This document shows positions 17,260 to 25,330 of a stretch of 64,000 nt of DNA, in pieces. Made by a program: the position numbers and the translations under genes. Origin of the DNA: Sphingopyxis lindanitolerans. Lineage in GTDB: Bacteria; Pseudomonadota; Alphaproteobacteria; Sphingomonadales; Sphingomonadaceae. The notes below the pieces were generated by a model. That model was not told the origin of the DNA and ran no database searches. It saw only the letters and a list, made by a program, of their open reading frames with translations. Position 1 is the stretch's first letter, and each line of letters opens with the position of its first letter. The stretch spans positions 1,959,751-2,023,750 of the forward strand of contig NZ_CM009578.1 in assembly GCF_002993885.1 (NCBI RefSeq), given 5' to 3'.

Positions 17260-17412
17260 CTAACGCCCGCCGCGCGGCCCCGCATGGCGGATGATGCGGT
17301 CGATCAACCGCCGCTCCTCGCTCGTCGGCTCGGCGGGTTCGATTATCTCTTCGACGGGCTTGCGGCGACCGAACGTCGGGCGACGGACGGGAAGCAAAGG
17401 GGAATATCGCAT
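17260..17412 (-). CDS. Small basic protein, 50 residues
   Basis: This ORF reads M-R-Y-S-P-L-L-P-V-R-R-P-T-F-G-R-R, then an acidic turn E-E-I-I-E-P-A-E-P-T-S-E-E, then a predicted helix ERRLIDRIIRHAG and a Gly-Arg end. Third codon positions are mostly G or C, and the basic-acidic-helical organisation is protein-like. It lies 105 bases downstream of lptA on the same strand, where many proteobacteria carry lptB. I do not recognise a family. It could still be a chance frame. Confidence 0.45.
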   Translation of the reverse strand: MRYSPLLPVRRPTFGRRKPVEEIIEPAEPTSEERRLIDRIIRHAGPRGGR

Positions 17413-17517
17413 CGGGGGCACGCCTTGCTGACGCGGCCGCCCCCCGGCACCGCAATGACTCTGGCCCCCGCGCCGTTCTTCGCGCGCGGGCGCTTACCCA
17501 AAGGTTAAGGCGTAAGG

Positions 17518-18093
17518 TTACTGCGTCCTTTGCGGAACCGAGAAGGTTCCGGTGACGCGCCCGTTGGTCCCACCGGTGATCGGATTGCCGTCGGGTCCGC
17601 GCGCCGCGCCGCGCCCGTCGACCGTCGCGCGGCCGCTGTTGAGGTCGATCACCAACCGCCCGCCGGTCAGGTGATTGCCGCCCTGCTGCAACTGGACATT
17701 GCCGACCATCGTGATCAGGCGCTTGTCGAGGTCATAGATGGCGACATTGCCCTTCGCGGTCTCGTCGCCCTTGTTCACGGTCACCCCGCCGGTCGCATCG
17801 AGCCGGTTGACGTCGGTGCCGCCCGATCGCGTATAGGCGACGGTCATCCGCGGCGCGCGCACCGTCAGGCCCGCCTGCGTCACCGTGACGCCGCCCGACA
17901 GCACGACGCGGTCGGCGCGGTCCTGCACCTCGATGCTGCCGGCGTCGAAATCGACCGGGGCATTGCTGTTGTGGTTGGCGAGCGCCTGCGCCTGCGCCGG
18001 GGCGCCGCCGCCGGTCGCGAGAATCGCCAGGCTGGTGAGCGCGAAGCCCGCGCCCGCGATCATGGCGCTCTTCATCGTCGAAAGCCCCTTCAT
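17518..18093 (-). CDS. lptA: Lipopolysaccharide transport periplasmic protein LptA (OstA-like)
   Basis: 191 residues. It is the periplasmic bridge protein that carries LPS between LptC and LptD. A signal peptide ends near AQAQA. The OstA-like beta-jellyroll repeats are visible as alternating strands: I-E-V-Q-D-R-A-D-R-V-V-L-S-G-G-V-T-V, L-T-V-R-A-P-R-M-T-V, and G-N-V-Q-L-Q-Q-G-G-N-H-L-T-G. The start at 18093 overlaps the lptC stop (ATGA), favouring it over the ATG at 18075. No lptB follows, only a 50-codon ORF and then convergent rne. Confidence 0.88.
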   Translation of the reverse strand: MKGLSTMKSAMIAGAGFALTSLAILATGGGAPAQAQALANHNSNAPVDFDAGSIEVQDRADRVVLSGGVTVTQAGLTVRAPRMTVAYTRSGGTDVNRLDATGGVTVNKGDETAKGNVAIYDLDKRLITMVGNVQLQQGGNHLTGGRLVIDLNSGRATVDGRGAARGPDGNPITGGTNGRVTGTFSVPQRTQ

Positions 18094-18731
18094 TTCTTCA
18101 GCGCTCCCTGGTTGATCCGCAGCTTGGCATTGCCCGACAGGCGCACGATACGGCTGTCGAGATCGGCCGAAAGCTGATTGGCCGAAAATTGGCCGATATT
18201 CAATGTGCCGTCGACACCGCCGGTGCCCGCAAGGCTGCGTCCTTTAAGGTCGATCGCGACATTGCTCGCATCGATCGCATAGCCGTCGGCGCTGCGCACC
18301 TTGACCGTGCCGGGCACCGTCACTTTTTCGGTGTCCATATTATATTGTCCCGCCGCGGCGGCGATCGTCGCCGGACCGTCCTGCAGGCGAATCGCCCCCG
18401 ACAGATCCTGCATGCGCACGATCGGTTCGGCCGAACTCTTCTGCACCGCGCTCCCCGCGAGCAGGGCAAAGGGCTGGCCCTTCGAATCCTGGCCGCGATA
18501 TTCGGCGCGCGTCACCTTCATCCGCTCGCTCGCCATGTCGACCTTGTCCTTGGCGAGCAGGAAGCTGATTTCGGTGCGCTGGGTGAAGGGCGAAAAGACG
18601 AGGACCGCCGCGATCACCCCGATGACGAGCGGCAGGCCATAGCGCAGGATGCGCACGACGCGGTCGTGGCTCGACCCTTTCGCGGCCCACAGGCGGCGCA
18701 TCGTGCGGTCATGGTCGGCGCGTTCGGACAT
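18090..18731 (-). CDS. lptC: LPS export system protein LptC
   Basis: 213 residues. A single N-terminal membrane helix (R-I-L-R-Y-G-L-P-L-V-I-G-V-I-A-A-V-L-V-F) anchors a periplasmic LptC/KdpE-like beta domain with the expected Y-x-G-x-D and K-V-T-V-P-G-T-V-K-V-R-S-A-D-G-Y segments. It passes LPS from the inner-membrane LptBFG complex to LptA. It lies between an RNase D-like gene (21-base gap) and lptA (overlap), the usual alphaproteobacterial order. Confidence 0.88.
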   Translation of the reverse strand: MSERADHDRTMRRLWAAKGSSHDRVVRILRYGLPLVIGVIAAVLVFSPFTQRTEISFLLAKDKVDMASERMKVTRAEYRGQDSKGQPFALLAGSAVQKSSAEPIVRMQDLSGAIRLQDGPATIAAAAGQYNMDTEKVTVPGTVKVRSADGYAIDASNVAIDLKGRSLAGTGGVDGTLNIGQFSANQLSADLDSRIVRLSGNAKLRINQGALKK

Positions 18732-18752
18732 GATCTTTTCTGCGAATCGCTT

Positions 18753-19370
18753 TTACGTGTGCGCGAAAATATCGGTTTCGGGCCAGCCCGCGAGGTCGAG
18801 CGCCGCGCGGGTCGGCAGGAAGTCGAAGCAGGCTTGCGCCAATCCGGTGCGCCCCTCGCGCGCCAGCCGCGCGTCGAGCACCTCCTTCATCGCGTGGAGG
18901 AAGCGCACGTCGCTCGCCGCATAGTCGCGCTGCGCGTCCGAAAGGTCGGCCGCGCCCCAGTCGCTCGACTGCTGCTGTTTCGACACATCCTGGCCGAGCA
19001 GCTCGCGCACCAGTTCCTTGAGGCCGTGCCGGTCGGTATAGGTGCGCACCAGCTTCGAGGCGATCTTGGTGCAATAGACGGGCGCCGTCACCACCCCCAG
19101 CGCATGCTGGATCGAGGCGATGTCGAAGCGACCGAAATGAAATATTTTCAACCGGTTGGGGTCAGTGAATATCGCCTTCAGCACCGGTGCGTCATAGGCG
19201 CTGCCGGGCTTGAAGCGGACGAGATGCTCGTCGCCCGACCCGTCGCTGATCTGGACGACGCACAATCGGTCGCGCAGCGGGTTCAGACCCATGGTCTCGG
19301 TGTCCACCGCAACCGCGCCCGGCCCCAGCGCGCCCTCGGGCAGATCTTCTTCGTGGAAATATATGCTCAT
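18753..19370 (-). CDS. rnd: Ribonuclease D-like 3'-5' exonuclease (single exonuclease domain)
   Basis: 205 residues with the DEDDy exonuclease core: D23 and E25 in DTETMGL, the second Asp in FHFGRFDIA, and the Y-A-A-S-D pair. At 205 residues it lacks the HRDC domains of E. coli RNase D (375 residues), as is common for the short rnd next to lptC in alphaproteobacteria. The ATG at 19370 is used because upstream sequence does not match the family. It probably trims structured RNAs. Confidence 0.9.
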   Translation of the reverse strand: MSIYFHEEDLPEGALGPGAVAVDTETMGLNPLRDRLCVVQISDGSGDEHLVRFKPGSAYDAPVLKAIFTDPNRLKIFHFGRFDIASIQHALGVVTAPVYCTKIASKLVRTYTDRHGLKELVRELLGQDVSKQQQSSDWGAADLSDAQRDYAASDVRFLHAMKEVLDARLAREGRTGLAQACFDFLPTRAALDLAGWPETDIFAHT

Positions 19371-19633
19371 ATTCTCCGCCTTAGGCGAAGCGGCCTTGCC
19401 GCTCAATGACTGGATTCGCGAAGCCCGCACGACAGGCCCGTCGCCACGGTAAAGCGTGCAAAATTCTGCATCACCTCCCTGAAATTTTCTGTTCGCAGGC
19501 TGTGGATAATTAGGCTATATCTTGCTCTGTTTGTGGCACGGGGCGAGTCCGTGCCCGTGGCGAGTTGCGTCCCCGTCCGGCGCAAGGAGTCGGGTAAATG
19601 GGGTGCGGACGAACCGAAAGCGACTATCAGACT

Positions 19634-20410
19634 ATGAGTTTCAACAAGGATCGCCGCGGCCCGCGGGGACGCGGCAAGCGCGATGATTTCGGCAATTTCG
19701 ACAGCTTTGAACCCGCACCCTATGGCGGCGACAGCTATGGTGGCGGCAATCGTGGCGGCGGCTTCGGCGACCGTGGCGGCGGCTTCGGCGGCGGCGATCG
19801 CAGCGGTGGCGGCGGCGGTGGTTTCGGCGGCGGCGACCGTGGCGGCTTCGGCGGCGGACGCGGCGGCGGCATGCCGGCGCAGGTCGTCGGCGAAGGCAAT
19901 GGCACCGTGAAATTCTTCAACCCGTCAAAGGGTTTCGGCTTCGTCGCGCGCGACGATGGCGGCGAAGACGTCTTCGTCCACATCAGCGCGGTCGAGCAGG
20001 CGGGCCTCCAGGGTCTCGCCTCGGGCCAGCCGCTCGGCTTCACGCTCGTCGAACGCAACGGCAAGGTATCGGCGATCGATCTCAAGATCGAAGGCGAACC
20101 GATGCCGGTCGAGGATTTCGCGCCGCGCCGCGATGATCGCGCCGGCGGGGATCGTCCGGCGCCCGGCGGCGCCCGCGGTCGGCGCCAGCTGACCGGCGAA
20201 CGCACCTCGGGCACGGTGAAATTCTTCAACACGACGAAGGGCTTCGGCTTCATCGCGCGCGACGACGGACAGGCCGATGCCTTCGTCCACATCAGCGCGG
20301 TGCAGCGTGCCGGCATGGCCGGCCTCAACGAGGGCGACCGCGTCGCTTTCGATATCGAGGTCGACGATCGCGGCAAGTTCGCCGCGGTGAACCTGCAGCC
20401 CGAAGCATAA
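19634..20410 (+). CDS. Protein with two cold-shock domains and a Gly/Arg-rich N-terminus
   Basis: 258 residues. After MSFNKDRRGPRGRGKRDD comes a glycine-rich GGGFGDRGGGFGGGDR tract (about 40-80). Two cold-shock domains follow: G-T-V-K-F-F-N-P-S-K-G-F-G-F-V with DVFVHIS, and G-T-V-K-F-F-N-T-T-K-G-F-G-F-I with DAFVHIS. They are joined by an RDD-rich linker. The RNP1 and RNP2 motifs are intact in both, so single-stranded RNA/DNA binding is expected. The RGG-like tract may add RNA affinity or drive self-association. The start at 19634 is preferred over 19598. A strong terminator follows. Confidence 0.92.
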   Translation: MSFNKDRRGPRGRGKRDDFGNFDSFEPAPYGGDSYGGGNRGGGFGDRGGGFGGGDRSGGGGGGFGGGDRGGFGGGRGGGMPAQVVGEGNGTVKFFNPSKGFGFVARDDGGEDVFVHISAVEQAGLQGLASGQPLGFTLVERNGKVSAIDLKIEGEPMPVEDFAPRRDDRAGGDRPAPGGARGRRQLTGERTSGTVKFFNTTKGFGFIARDDGQADAFVHISAVQRAGMAGLNEGDRVAFDIEVDDRGKFAAVNLQPEA

Positions 20411-20432
20411 GCGAAGCCTTGCGCTGAAAATG

Positions 20433-20459
20433 AAAAGGGCGCCCTCGGGCGCCCTTTTT
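20433..20459 (+). terminator. Rho-independent terminator of the cold-shock gene
   Basis: A GGGCGCCC-TC-GGGCGCCC stem is flanked by AAAA on the left and TTTTT on the right, 23 bases after the stop codon. Confidence 0.9.
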
Positions 20460-20463
20460 GTTT

Positions 20464-20583
20464 GGCGATTATGTCGTTTGCAAACCCATCGGCTGTCGGC
20501 CGATCTCCTTCATTCTCCGTCACCCTGAATACGTTCAGCATGACGAGGGTGGCGAGCGTGTGTTTGCAAGCTCCATAATCGCC
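20464..20583. mobile_element. 120-bp MITE-like element with 22-bp inverted ends (family E)
   Basis: Terminal inverted repeats at 20464-20485 and 20562-20583 match at 19 of 22 positions, beginning GGCGATTATG and ending TTGCAAAC. The core contains an inner palindrome ATCGGCTGTCGGCCGAT and a CACCCTGAATACGTTCAG hairpin. A truncated, inverted copy lies at 17116-17211. It has no coding capacity, so it would need a transposase in trans. A target-site duplication is not obvious. Confidence 0.7.
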
Positions 20584-20637
20584 TCTTGTTTGGCCGCGCG
20601 ACGGCGATGATCGGCCATTTTCGAGCGGAAGCCGACC

Positions 20638-21096
20638 CTAATATCCCAAAGTCGCCTCCAGGAACCAGATGCGCTGCTGCGTCTCGTCAACCCAGCCGTC
20701 GACCAGCCCGCTCGTCGCGATATCGCCGTCCGCTTCGGCCGCGGCCTTGGTTTCCTTGAGCTGGTCGAGCAGCGTCCGGTTGTCCGCGGCGAGCGCCCCG
20801 ATCATCGCGTCGGCCTCGACCGAGGCCGCATCGTCGTCCTTGATCGACTGGCGCCGCGACACGTCGCCGATCGAACGCAGCGTCGCCGCGCCATTCTTGC
20901 GCACGCGCTCGGCGATCAGGTCGGTCGTCGCGAGAATCTGCGCCGCCTGCTCGTCGAACAGCAGGTGCAGGTCGCGAAAGCGCGGCCCCTGCACATGCCA
21001 GTGATAATTTTTGGTCTTGAGATACAGCGCGAAGCTGTCGGCGAGCAGCGCGTTGAGCGCATCGGCGACGGCGGGCTGGTTCTTGGTATTGGGCAT
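20638..21096 (-). CDS. dps: Dps-family DNA-binding ferritin-like protein
   Basis: A 152-residue mini-ferritin. The ferroxidase region KNYHWHVQGPRFRDLHLLFDE (His32, Asp/Glu of the L-F-D-E-Q helix) and A-E-R-V-R are typical of Dps. It forms dodecamers that oxidise and store iron with peroxide and can shield DNA. The short N-terminal tail (MPNTKNQPAV) has a single lysine, so DNA binding may be weak. There is a good GAGAAT-type region upstream and no partner gene. Confidence 0.93.
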   Translation of the reverse strand: MPNTKNQPAVADALNALLADSFALYLKTKNYHWHVQGPRFRDLHLLFDEQAAQILATTDLIAERVRKNGAATLRSIGDVSRRQSIKDDDAASVEADAMIGALAADNRTLLDQLKETKAAAEADGDIATSGLVDGWVDETQQRIWFLEATLGY

Positions 21097-21212
21097 GGGA
21101 GAATCCTTTCTTTTTCAACCCCCTATATAGGGCAAATCGGCCGGAAAGGCCCATGGAGCTATTGGATCGCTGTCATCGATAAAAGCGATGAAACCTATCC
21201 CATCAATCGATT

Positions 21213-21773
21213 TTACAGGCCAAAGGCCCCCATCGCGGTCCGAACACCCCACAGCGCCAGAATCGCCGCGCTTCCCCAGCGAATCGCGCGCGCCGCGCGC
21301 CGGTCGGCGATCGCCGGACCAAAGGCCAGAAAGGGCAGCATCGCCAGCATCCAGCCGATCATGCCCCCCGCCGCGGCCCACAGCCCGGCGCCGCTCGTCG
21401 CCGCCAGCGCGCCGATCAGGAAATGACTGCGGTCGCCGAACTGAAGCGCGAGCATCCGCCCCGCCAGCATCACCGGCCGCGCATCCTTGGCCCCCGCGTC
21501 GGCGAGCGGGCTTCCGCGCCACAGCAGCGCGGCCGCCGCCGACAGCACGGCGCCCGCGACGAGCAGCTGGGCGACGCCCTGCCCGATCATCCGATTGGCA
21601 AAGGCCCCCGCGAAGGCGGCGACCAGCGCGTGGATCAGGAAGGCGCCGAAAACCACGACGACGATGGTCCGGCGGTCCGGCCGCACGTTCAGCAGATCAG
21701 AAAGGAAAAGCCCCGTGCGTCCGTCGGCATTGGCCAAAGCCACCGCGACGAGCGCGAGCATGATCGCATCCAT
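21213..21773 (-). CDS. GDT1/TMEM165 (UPF0016)-like membrane protein with altered motifs
   Basis: 186 residues, about six hydrophobic segments arranged as two halves. The GDT1 family normally has E-x-G-D-(K/R)-(T/S) in each half and exports Mn2+ or Ca2+. Here the first half reads N-A-D-G-R-T and the second Q-F-G-D-R-S, so the acidic first position is replaced in both. The topology and second motif fit the family, but transport activity or ion choice may be altered. It stands alone between dps and a small unknown gene. Confidence 0.65.
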   Translation of the reverse strand: MDAIMLALVAVALANADGRTGLFLSDLLNVRPDRRTIVVVVFGAFLIHALVAAFAGAFANRMIGQGVAQLLVAGAVLSAAAALLWRGSPLADAGAKDARPVMLAGRMLALQFGDRSHFLIGALAATSGAGLWAAAGGMIGWMLAMLPFLAFGPAIADRRAARAIRWGSAAILALWGVRTAMGAFGL

Positions 21774-21805
21774 GAAAGACGGCGTGCGACGTCAGCGCCG
21801 CGGCG

Positions 21806-22135
21806 TCAATGCCCGAGTCGCATCGCGACCGACGCAAGCCACGCTTCCTGCGCGCCGCTGGGCAGCGGTCCGCGCGGCGCGGCGACCGCGTCGCTCATCG
21901 CGTCGAGATAGGTCAGGATCGCCGCGCGATAGCCGCCGCCCGCGACCGCCGATTCGAGCCGGCTCGCCAGCGTCTCGACCGCGCCGAAGCCATGGTCGCG
22001 CGCCAGGCAGCGAATGTCGTCGATGCCCTGCACGATCTGCCCGAGCGCACAATGCGGCAGCGCCTCGGCGAGCGCCCCGATCTGCCCGCTGATGCGGCTT
22101 TGAATGTCCTGAAAAGGATCGGTCTGGATAGCCAT
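21806..22135 (-). CDS. Conserved-type hypothetical protein, 109 residues
   Basis: A soluble, helical, alanine-rich protein with no signal peptide: M-A-I-Q-T-D-P-F-Q-D-I-Q-S-R-I-S-G-Q-I-G-A-L-A-E-A-L at the start, ending in M-R-L-G-H. Two cysteines lie near residues 29 and 43. The helix pattern would allow a histidine-phosphotransfer-type bundle, and a GGDEF gene lies 64 bases upstream on the same strand. No active-site histidine motif is convincing, so no function is assigned. Confidence 0.65.
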   Translation of the reverse strand: MAIQTDPFQDIQSRISGQIGALAEALPHCALGQIVQGIDDIRCLARDHGFGAVETLASRLESAVAGGGYRAAILTYLDAMSDAVAAPRGPLPSGAQEAWLASVAMRLGH

Positions 22136-22199
22136 GATTCACCCCCTGTCCCCACAGGAGAAGATGCGCGCATATGGTTAAGCGGTGGTTAGCGGTGGT

Positions 22200-22850
22200 T
22201 TAGCGGTGCCGCGCGGGCGAATCGGCGTCCTGCGCCTGCTTGCAGCGATACATGTCGCGGTCGGCGGTCGCCAATATCTCGGACTCGGTTGCCCCGGCGC
22301 ACAGCATCGCGACCCCGAAACAGGCCGACAGCGCGATGTCGTGTCCGTCATAGCTAGCCGGCGTCGCGCTCAGCATGTGGCGCAGCCGGTTGACCTGGAC
22401 GCGCGCGCCCTCCTCGCTCGACTGGTCGAGGATCAGCCCGAATTCGTCGCCGCCGATCCGCGCCGCGACATCGCTCGCGCGAATCGATTCGCCCAGACGC
22501 TTGGCGATTTCCATCAGCGCAAAGTCGCCCGCGGCGTGACCGAAGCTGTCGTTGATATATTTGAGCTGGTTGACGTCGACAAAAACGACCGCGGCGGTTT
22601 CGGCGTGGCGTTCGAAGCGCGCGAGCCGCTGGTGGATCGCGGTCAGGAAATAGCGGCGGTTGAACAGCGGAGTCAGCGTATCGCGCTCGGACACGCGCTC
22701 AAGCTCGGCGACCGCGATCTTCAGGATGCGGTTTTCGCGGCGCAGTCCGTCGCGTTCGCGGCGCAATTCGCGCAGTTGGTCCTCGATGGAGTCGACGGAT
22801 ACAAAGCCGGCCCGATCGACCGCTAACCGTGCCCCCCCTGCGATATCCAT
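22200..22850 (-). CDS. Diguanylate cyclase (GGDEF domain)
   Basis: 216 residues. A short N-terminal segment and a coiled coil (about residues 22-55: D-Q-L-R-E-L-R-R-E-R-D-G-L-R-R-E-N-R) precede one GGDEF domain that makes cyclic di-GMP. The active site IGGDEFGL is intact. RASD five residues before it is the RxxD product-inhibition site, so feedback control is likely. D-x-x-x-F-K-x-I-N-D-like V-N-Q-L-K-Y-I-N-D-S-F-G-H is present. No transmembrane or PAS sensor is seen; dimerisation through the coiled coil probably sets activity. It is divergent from purE. Confidence 0.93.
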   Translation of the reverse strand: MDIAGGARLAVDRAGFVSVDSIEDQLRELRRERDGLRRENRILKIAVAELERVSERDTLTPLFNRRYFLTAIHQRLARFERHAETAAVVFVDVNQLKYINDSFGHAAGDFALMEIAKRLGESIRASDVAARIGGDEFGLILDQSSEEGARVQVNRLRHMLSATPASYDGHDIALSACFGVAMLCAGATESEILATADRDMYRCKQAQDADSPARHR

Positions 22851-23059
22851 TCCCAGTCCCCGAACGCACGCTGTTCCCCACCGGCCGGATTGCCGACGGC
22901 TCTATCTGTCTGCATCTGTTAGTCCCGACTGGATACCAATCGGTAAACGCGCGCCCCGAAATGCGGTGCCGCGCGCGGACGTTGCCCCGCTGCGGGACAG
23001 CGGCTAGGGGGAGGGCGGCGGCGATTCATCAATCGACGGCCGGGACAGGAGGGTGACGG

Positions 23060-23557
23060 ATGGACGATGCGGCCCCGCAGGTGGGCGTGATCATGGGCAG
23101 CCAGTCGGACTGGCCGACCATGGCGCATGCGGTCCATATCCTCGAGGAGTTCGGGATCGCGCACGACGTGCGGATCGTCTCGGCGCACCGCACCCCCGGC
23201 CGGCTGATCGCCTATGCGAAGGGCGCGGCGGATCGGGGACTCAAGGCGATCATCGCGGGCGCCGGCGGCGCCGCACACCTGCCCGGCATGGTCGCATCGA
23301 TGACGCGCGTTCCGGTGCTCGGCGTCCCCGTGCAATCGGCGGCGCTCAGCGGCGTCGACAGCCTCTATTCGATCGTCCAGATGCCCGGCGGCGTCCCGGT
23401 GGCGACCTTCGCGATCGGCAAGGCGGGGGCGACCAATGCCGGCCTGTTCGCCGCCGCGCTGCTCGCCAATACCGACCCCGATCTGGCGCAGCGGCTCGAC
23501 GATTGGCGCGCGGCCCAAACCGACGGCGTCGCTCCCACCCCCGTTCGCGAGGGCTGA
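23060..23557 (+). CDS. purE: N5-carboxyaminoimidazole ribonucleotide mutase
   Basis: 165 residues. Class I PurE moves the carboxyl group of N5-CAIR to C4, giving CAIR in purine synthesis. The GSQSDWPTM phosphate loop, the active-site SAHRTP (H43), [10 protein letters not shown] and P-V-x-G-V-P are all present. Together with adjacent purK it provides the two-enzyme bacterial route. A short proline-rich tail follows the catalytic core. The gap to purK is 6 bases. Confidence 0.97.
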   Translation: MDDAAPQVGVIMGSQSDWPTMAHAVHILEEFGIAHDVRIVSAHRTPGRLIAYAKGAADRGLKAIIAGAGGAAHLPGMVASMTRVPVLGVPVQSAALSGVDSLYSIVQMPGGVPVATFAIGKAGATNAGLFAAALLANTDPDLAQRLDDWRAAQTDGVAPTPVREG

Positions 23558-23563
23558 ACGCCG

Positions 23564-24649
23564 GTGCTCTCCCCGGGTTCGACGATCGGCATATTGGGCG
23601 GCGGCCAGCTCGGCCGGATGCTTGGCCTCGCAGCCGCGCAGCTCGGCTACAAGGTTCACATCTATGCCCCCGATGCCGAAAGCGTCGCGGCCGAAGTCAC
23701 CGCGCACCACAGCCAGGCCGCGTGGGACGACGAACCGCGCCTTGCCGCCTTCGCCGCCGCCTGCGACATCGTCACCTTCGAGTTCGAGAATGTCCCCGTC
23801 GATACCGTCCGCTTCCTGTCGGGCCATGTCGCGGTGCACCCCGGCGTGCGCGCGCTCGAAATCGCGCAGGACCGCCTCGCCGAAAAGGCTTTCGTCGCCG
23901 ACCTCGGCGGCCGCACCGCCCCCTTCGCCGCCGTCCCCGACCGCGCCGCGCTCGATAGCGCGCTCGCCGCCATCGGCGCACCCGCGATTCTCAAGACCGT
24001 GCGCCTGGGCTATGACGGCAAGGGACAGGCGCGCCTCGCGAGCGCCGATGACGCCGATGCCGCGTGGGACGCGATCGGCCGCCACGCGGCGATCCTCGAA
24101 GGCTTCGTCGCTTTCGCGCATGAATTTTCGGTGATCCTCGTCCGCGGCATCGACGGCGAGGTCCGCTTCTGGGATTCATCGGTCAACGTCCACGAGAACG
24201 GCATCCTCGCCACCGCCAGCCTGCCGCCGCCGTCCATCATCCTGGGTCAGCAGGACGAAGCGCGCGCGATGATGGCAAAGGTCGCCGATGCGCTCGACTA
24301 TGTCGGGGTGCTCACCGGCGAATTTTTCGCCACCGACGCCGGGCCGGTGTTCAACGAAATGGCGCCGCGCGTCCACAACAGCGGCCACTGGACGATCGAG
24401 GGTGCGGTCACGAGCCAGTTCGAAAATCACATCCGCGCCATCGCCGGCCTGCCGCTCGGCAGCACTGCCTGCGGTCCGCTGCCGGTCGTGATGCGCAATC
24501 TGATCGGCGACCAGATCGCGGAGGTCCCCGACCTGCTCGCCGACGAAAACTGCCACGTCCACCATTATAGCAAGACCGAGGTGCGCGAAGGCCGGAAACT
24601 CGGCCACGCGACATGGGTGGGTTTCGCGGCCGGACCCCCTCCCGCATGA
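23564..24649 (+). CDS. purK: N5-carboxyaminoimidazole ribonucleotide synthase
   Basis: A 361-residue ATP-grasp enzyme that carboxylates AIR with bicarbonate and ATP. Visible motifs are ILGGGQLGRM near the N-terminus, F-E-F-E-N-V-P, K-T-V-R-L-G-Y-D-G-K-G-Q and F-N-E-M-A-P-R-V-H-N-S-G-H. The GTG start at 23564 sits 7 bases after the purE stop. Its stop overlaps the folA ATG (ATGA). Confidence 0.96.
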   Translation: MLSPGSTIGILGGGQLGRMLGLAAAQLGYKVHIYAPDAESVAAEVTAHHSQAAWDDEPRLAAFAAACDIVTFEFENVPVDTVRFLSGHVAVHPGVRALEIAQDRLAEKAFVADLGGRTAPFAAVPDRAALDSALAAIGAPAILKTVRLGYDGKGQARLASADDADAAWDAIGRHAAILEGFVAFAHEFSVILVRGIDGEVRFWDSSVNVHENGILATASLPPPSIILGQQDEARAMMAKVADALDYVGVLTGEFFATDAGPVFNEMAPRVHNSGHWTIEGAVTSQFENHIRAIAGLPLGSTACGPLPVVMRNLIGDQIAEVPDLLADENCHVHHYSKTEVREGRKLGHATWVGFAAGPPPA

Positions 24650-25140
24650 ACCGCCCCGAAATCACCCTGATCCTCGCGCGCGCCGCCAATGGCGTGATCG
24701 GCGCCGACGGCCGGATGCCGTGGCACCTTCCCGCCGACCTCCGCCGCTTCAAACAGCTCACCATGGGGCGCCCGATGATCATGGGGCGCAAGACCTTCGA
24801 CAGCCTGCCCGCGATCCTTGCCGGTCGCCGCCACATCGTGCTGACCCGCGACCCCGACTGGCACGAGGAGGGCGCCGAGCCCGCGCCGAGCGTCGACGAA
24901 GCCCTCAAACGCGCCAACGCGCCGCAGGTGATGGTGATCGGCGGCGCCGAAATCCACAGCCTCTTCCTGCCCATGGCCGACCGCATCGAATTGACCGAGG
25001 TCGCGCTGGAGCCCGCGGGCGACGCGACGATCGCCTATCCCGATGCCAACGACTGGCAGGAGATCGCGCGCGAGGATCATGCCGCAAGCGACGGCCGCCC
25101 GGCCTACAGCTTCGTCACCTTCACCCGCAGGCCGGACTAG
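24646..25140 (+). CDS. folA: Dihydrofolate reductase
   Basis: 164 residues. It reduces dihydrofolate with NADPH. I-G-A-D-G-R-M-P-W-H-L-P-A-D carries the substrate-site Trp26 and Asp31. M-G-R-K-T-F-D-S-L-P and V-I-G-G-A-E-I are the NADPH-binding motifs. The ATG at 24646 overlaps the purK stop; an upstream in-frame ATG at 24613 would read through purK sequence and is rejected. purE-purK-folA groups purine synthesis with one-carbon supply. Thymidylate synthase is not adjacent. Confidence 0.95.
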   Translation: MNRPEITLILARAANGVIGADGRMPWHLPADLRRFKQLTMGRPMIMGRKTFDSLPAILAGRRHIVLTRDPDWHEEGAEPAPSVDEALKRANAPQVMVIGGAEIHSLFLPMADRIELTEVALEPAGDATIAYPDANDWQEIAREDHAASDGRPAYSFVTFTRRPD

Positions 25141-25182
25141 GTCCTGTGGGGGTTCATCCCTTACAATTAGGGAATAAGCCGT

Positions 25183-25266
25183 GTGCTCCCGCGAAGGCGG
25201 GAGTCCATCTCCGGTCGGCGCTGTTTGGAACCGGCAGGAGATGGGTCCCCGCCTTCGCGGGGACAC
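25183..25266. repeat. Hairpin repeat between folA and dipeptidase (family B)
   Basis: 30-base arms (25183-25212 and 25237-25266) carry CCCGCGAAGGCGGGAGTCCA and its near complement, separated by 24 bases. Close relatives lie at 42022-42132 and, in frame, in ileS at 28756-28834. It fills most of the gap and ends 64 bases before the dipeptidase start. Confidence 0.8.
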
Positions 25267-25330
25267 AGGATTTCTCTATGATGGCTTTGCCAAAAGCTGA
25301 ATGCCCACAGACCCGGAACGGAGAAAGAAT

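Noticed and set aside
17284..17508. A 74-codon + strand frame between rne and lptA
   Set aside because: Antisense to the better-looking 50-codon frame at 17260-17412 and low in protein-like features.
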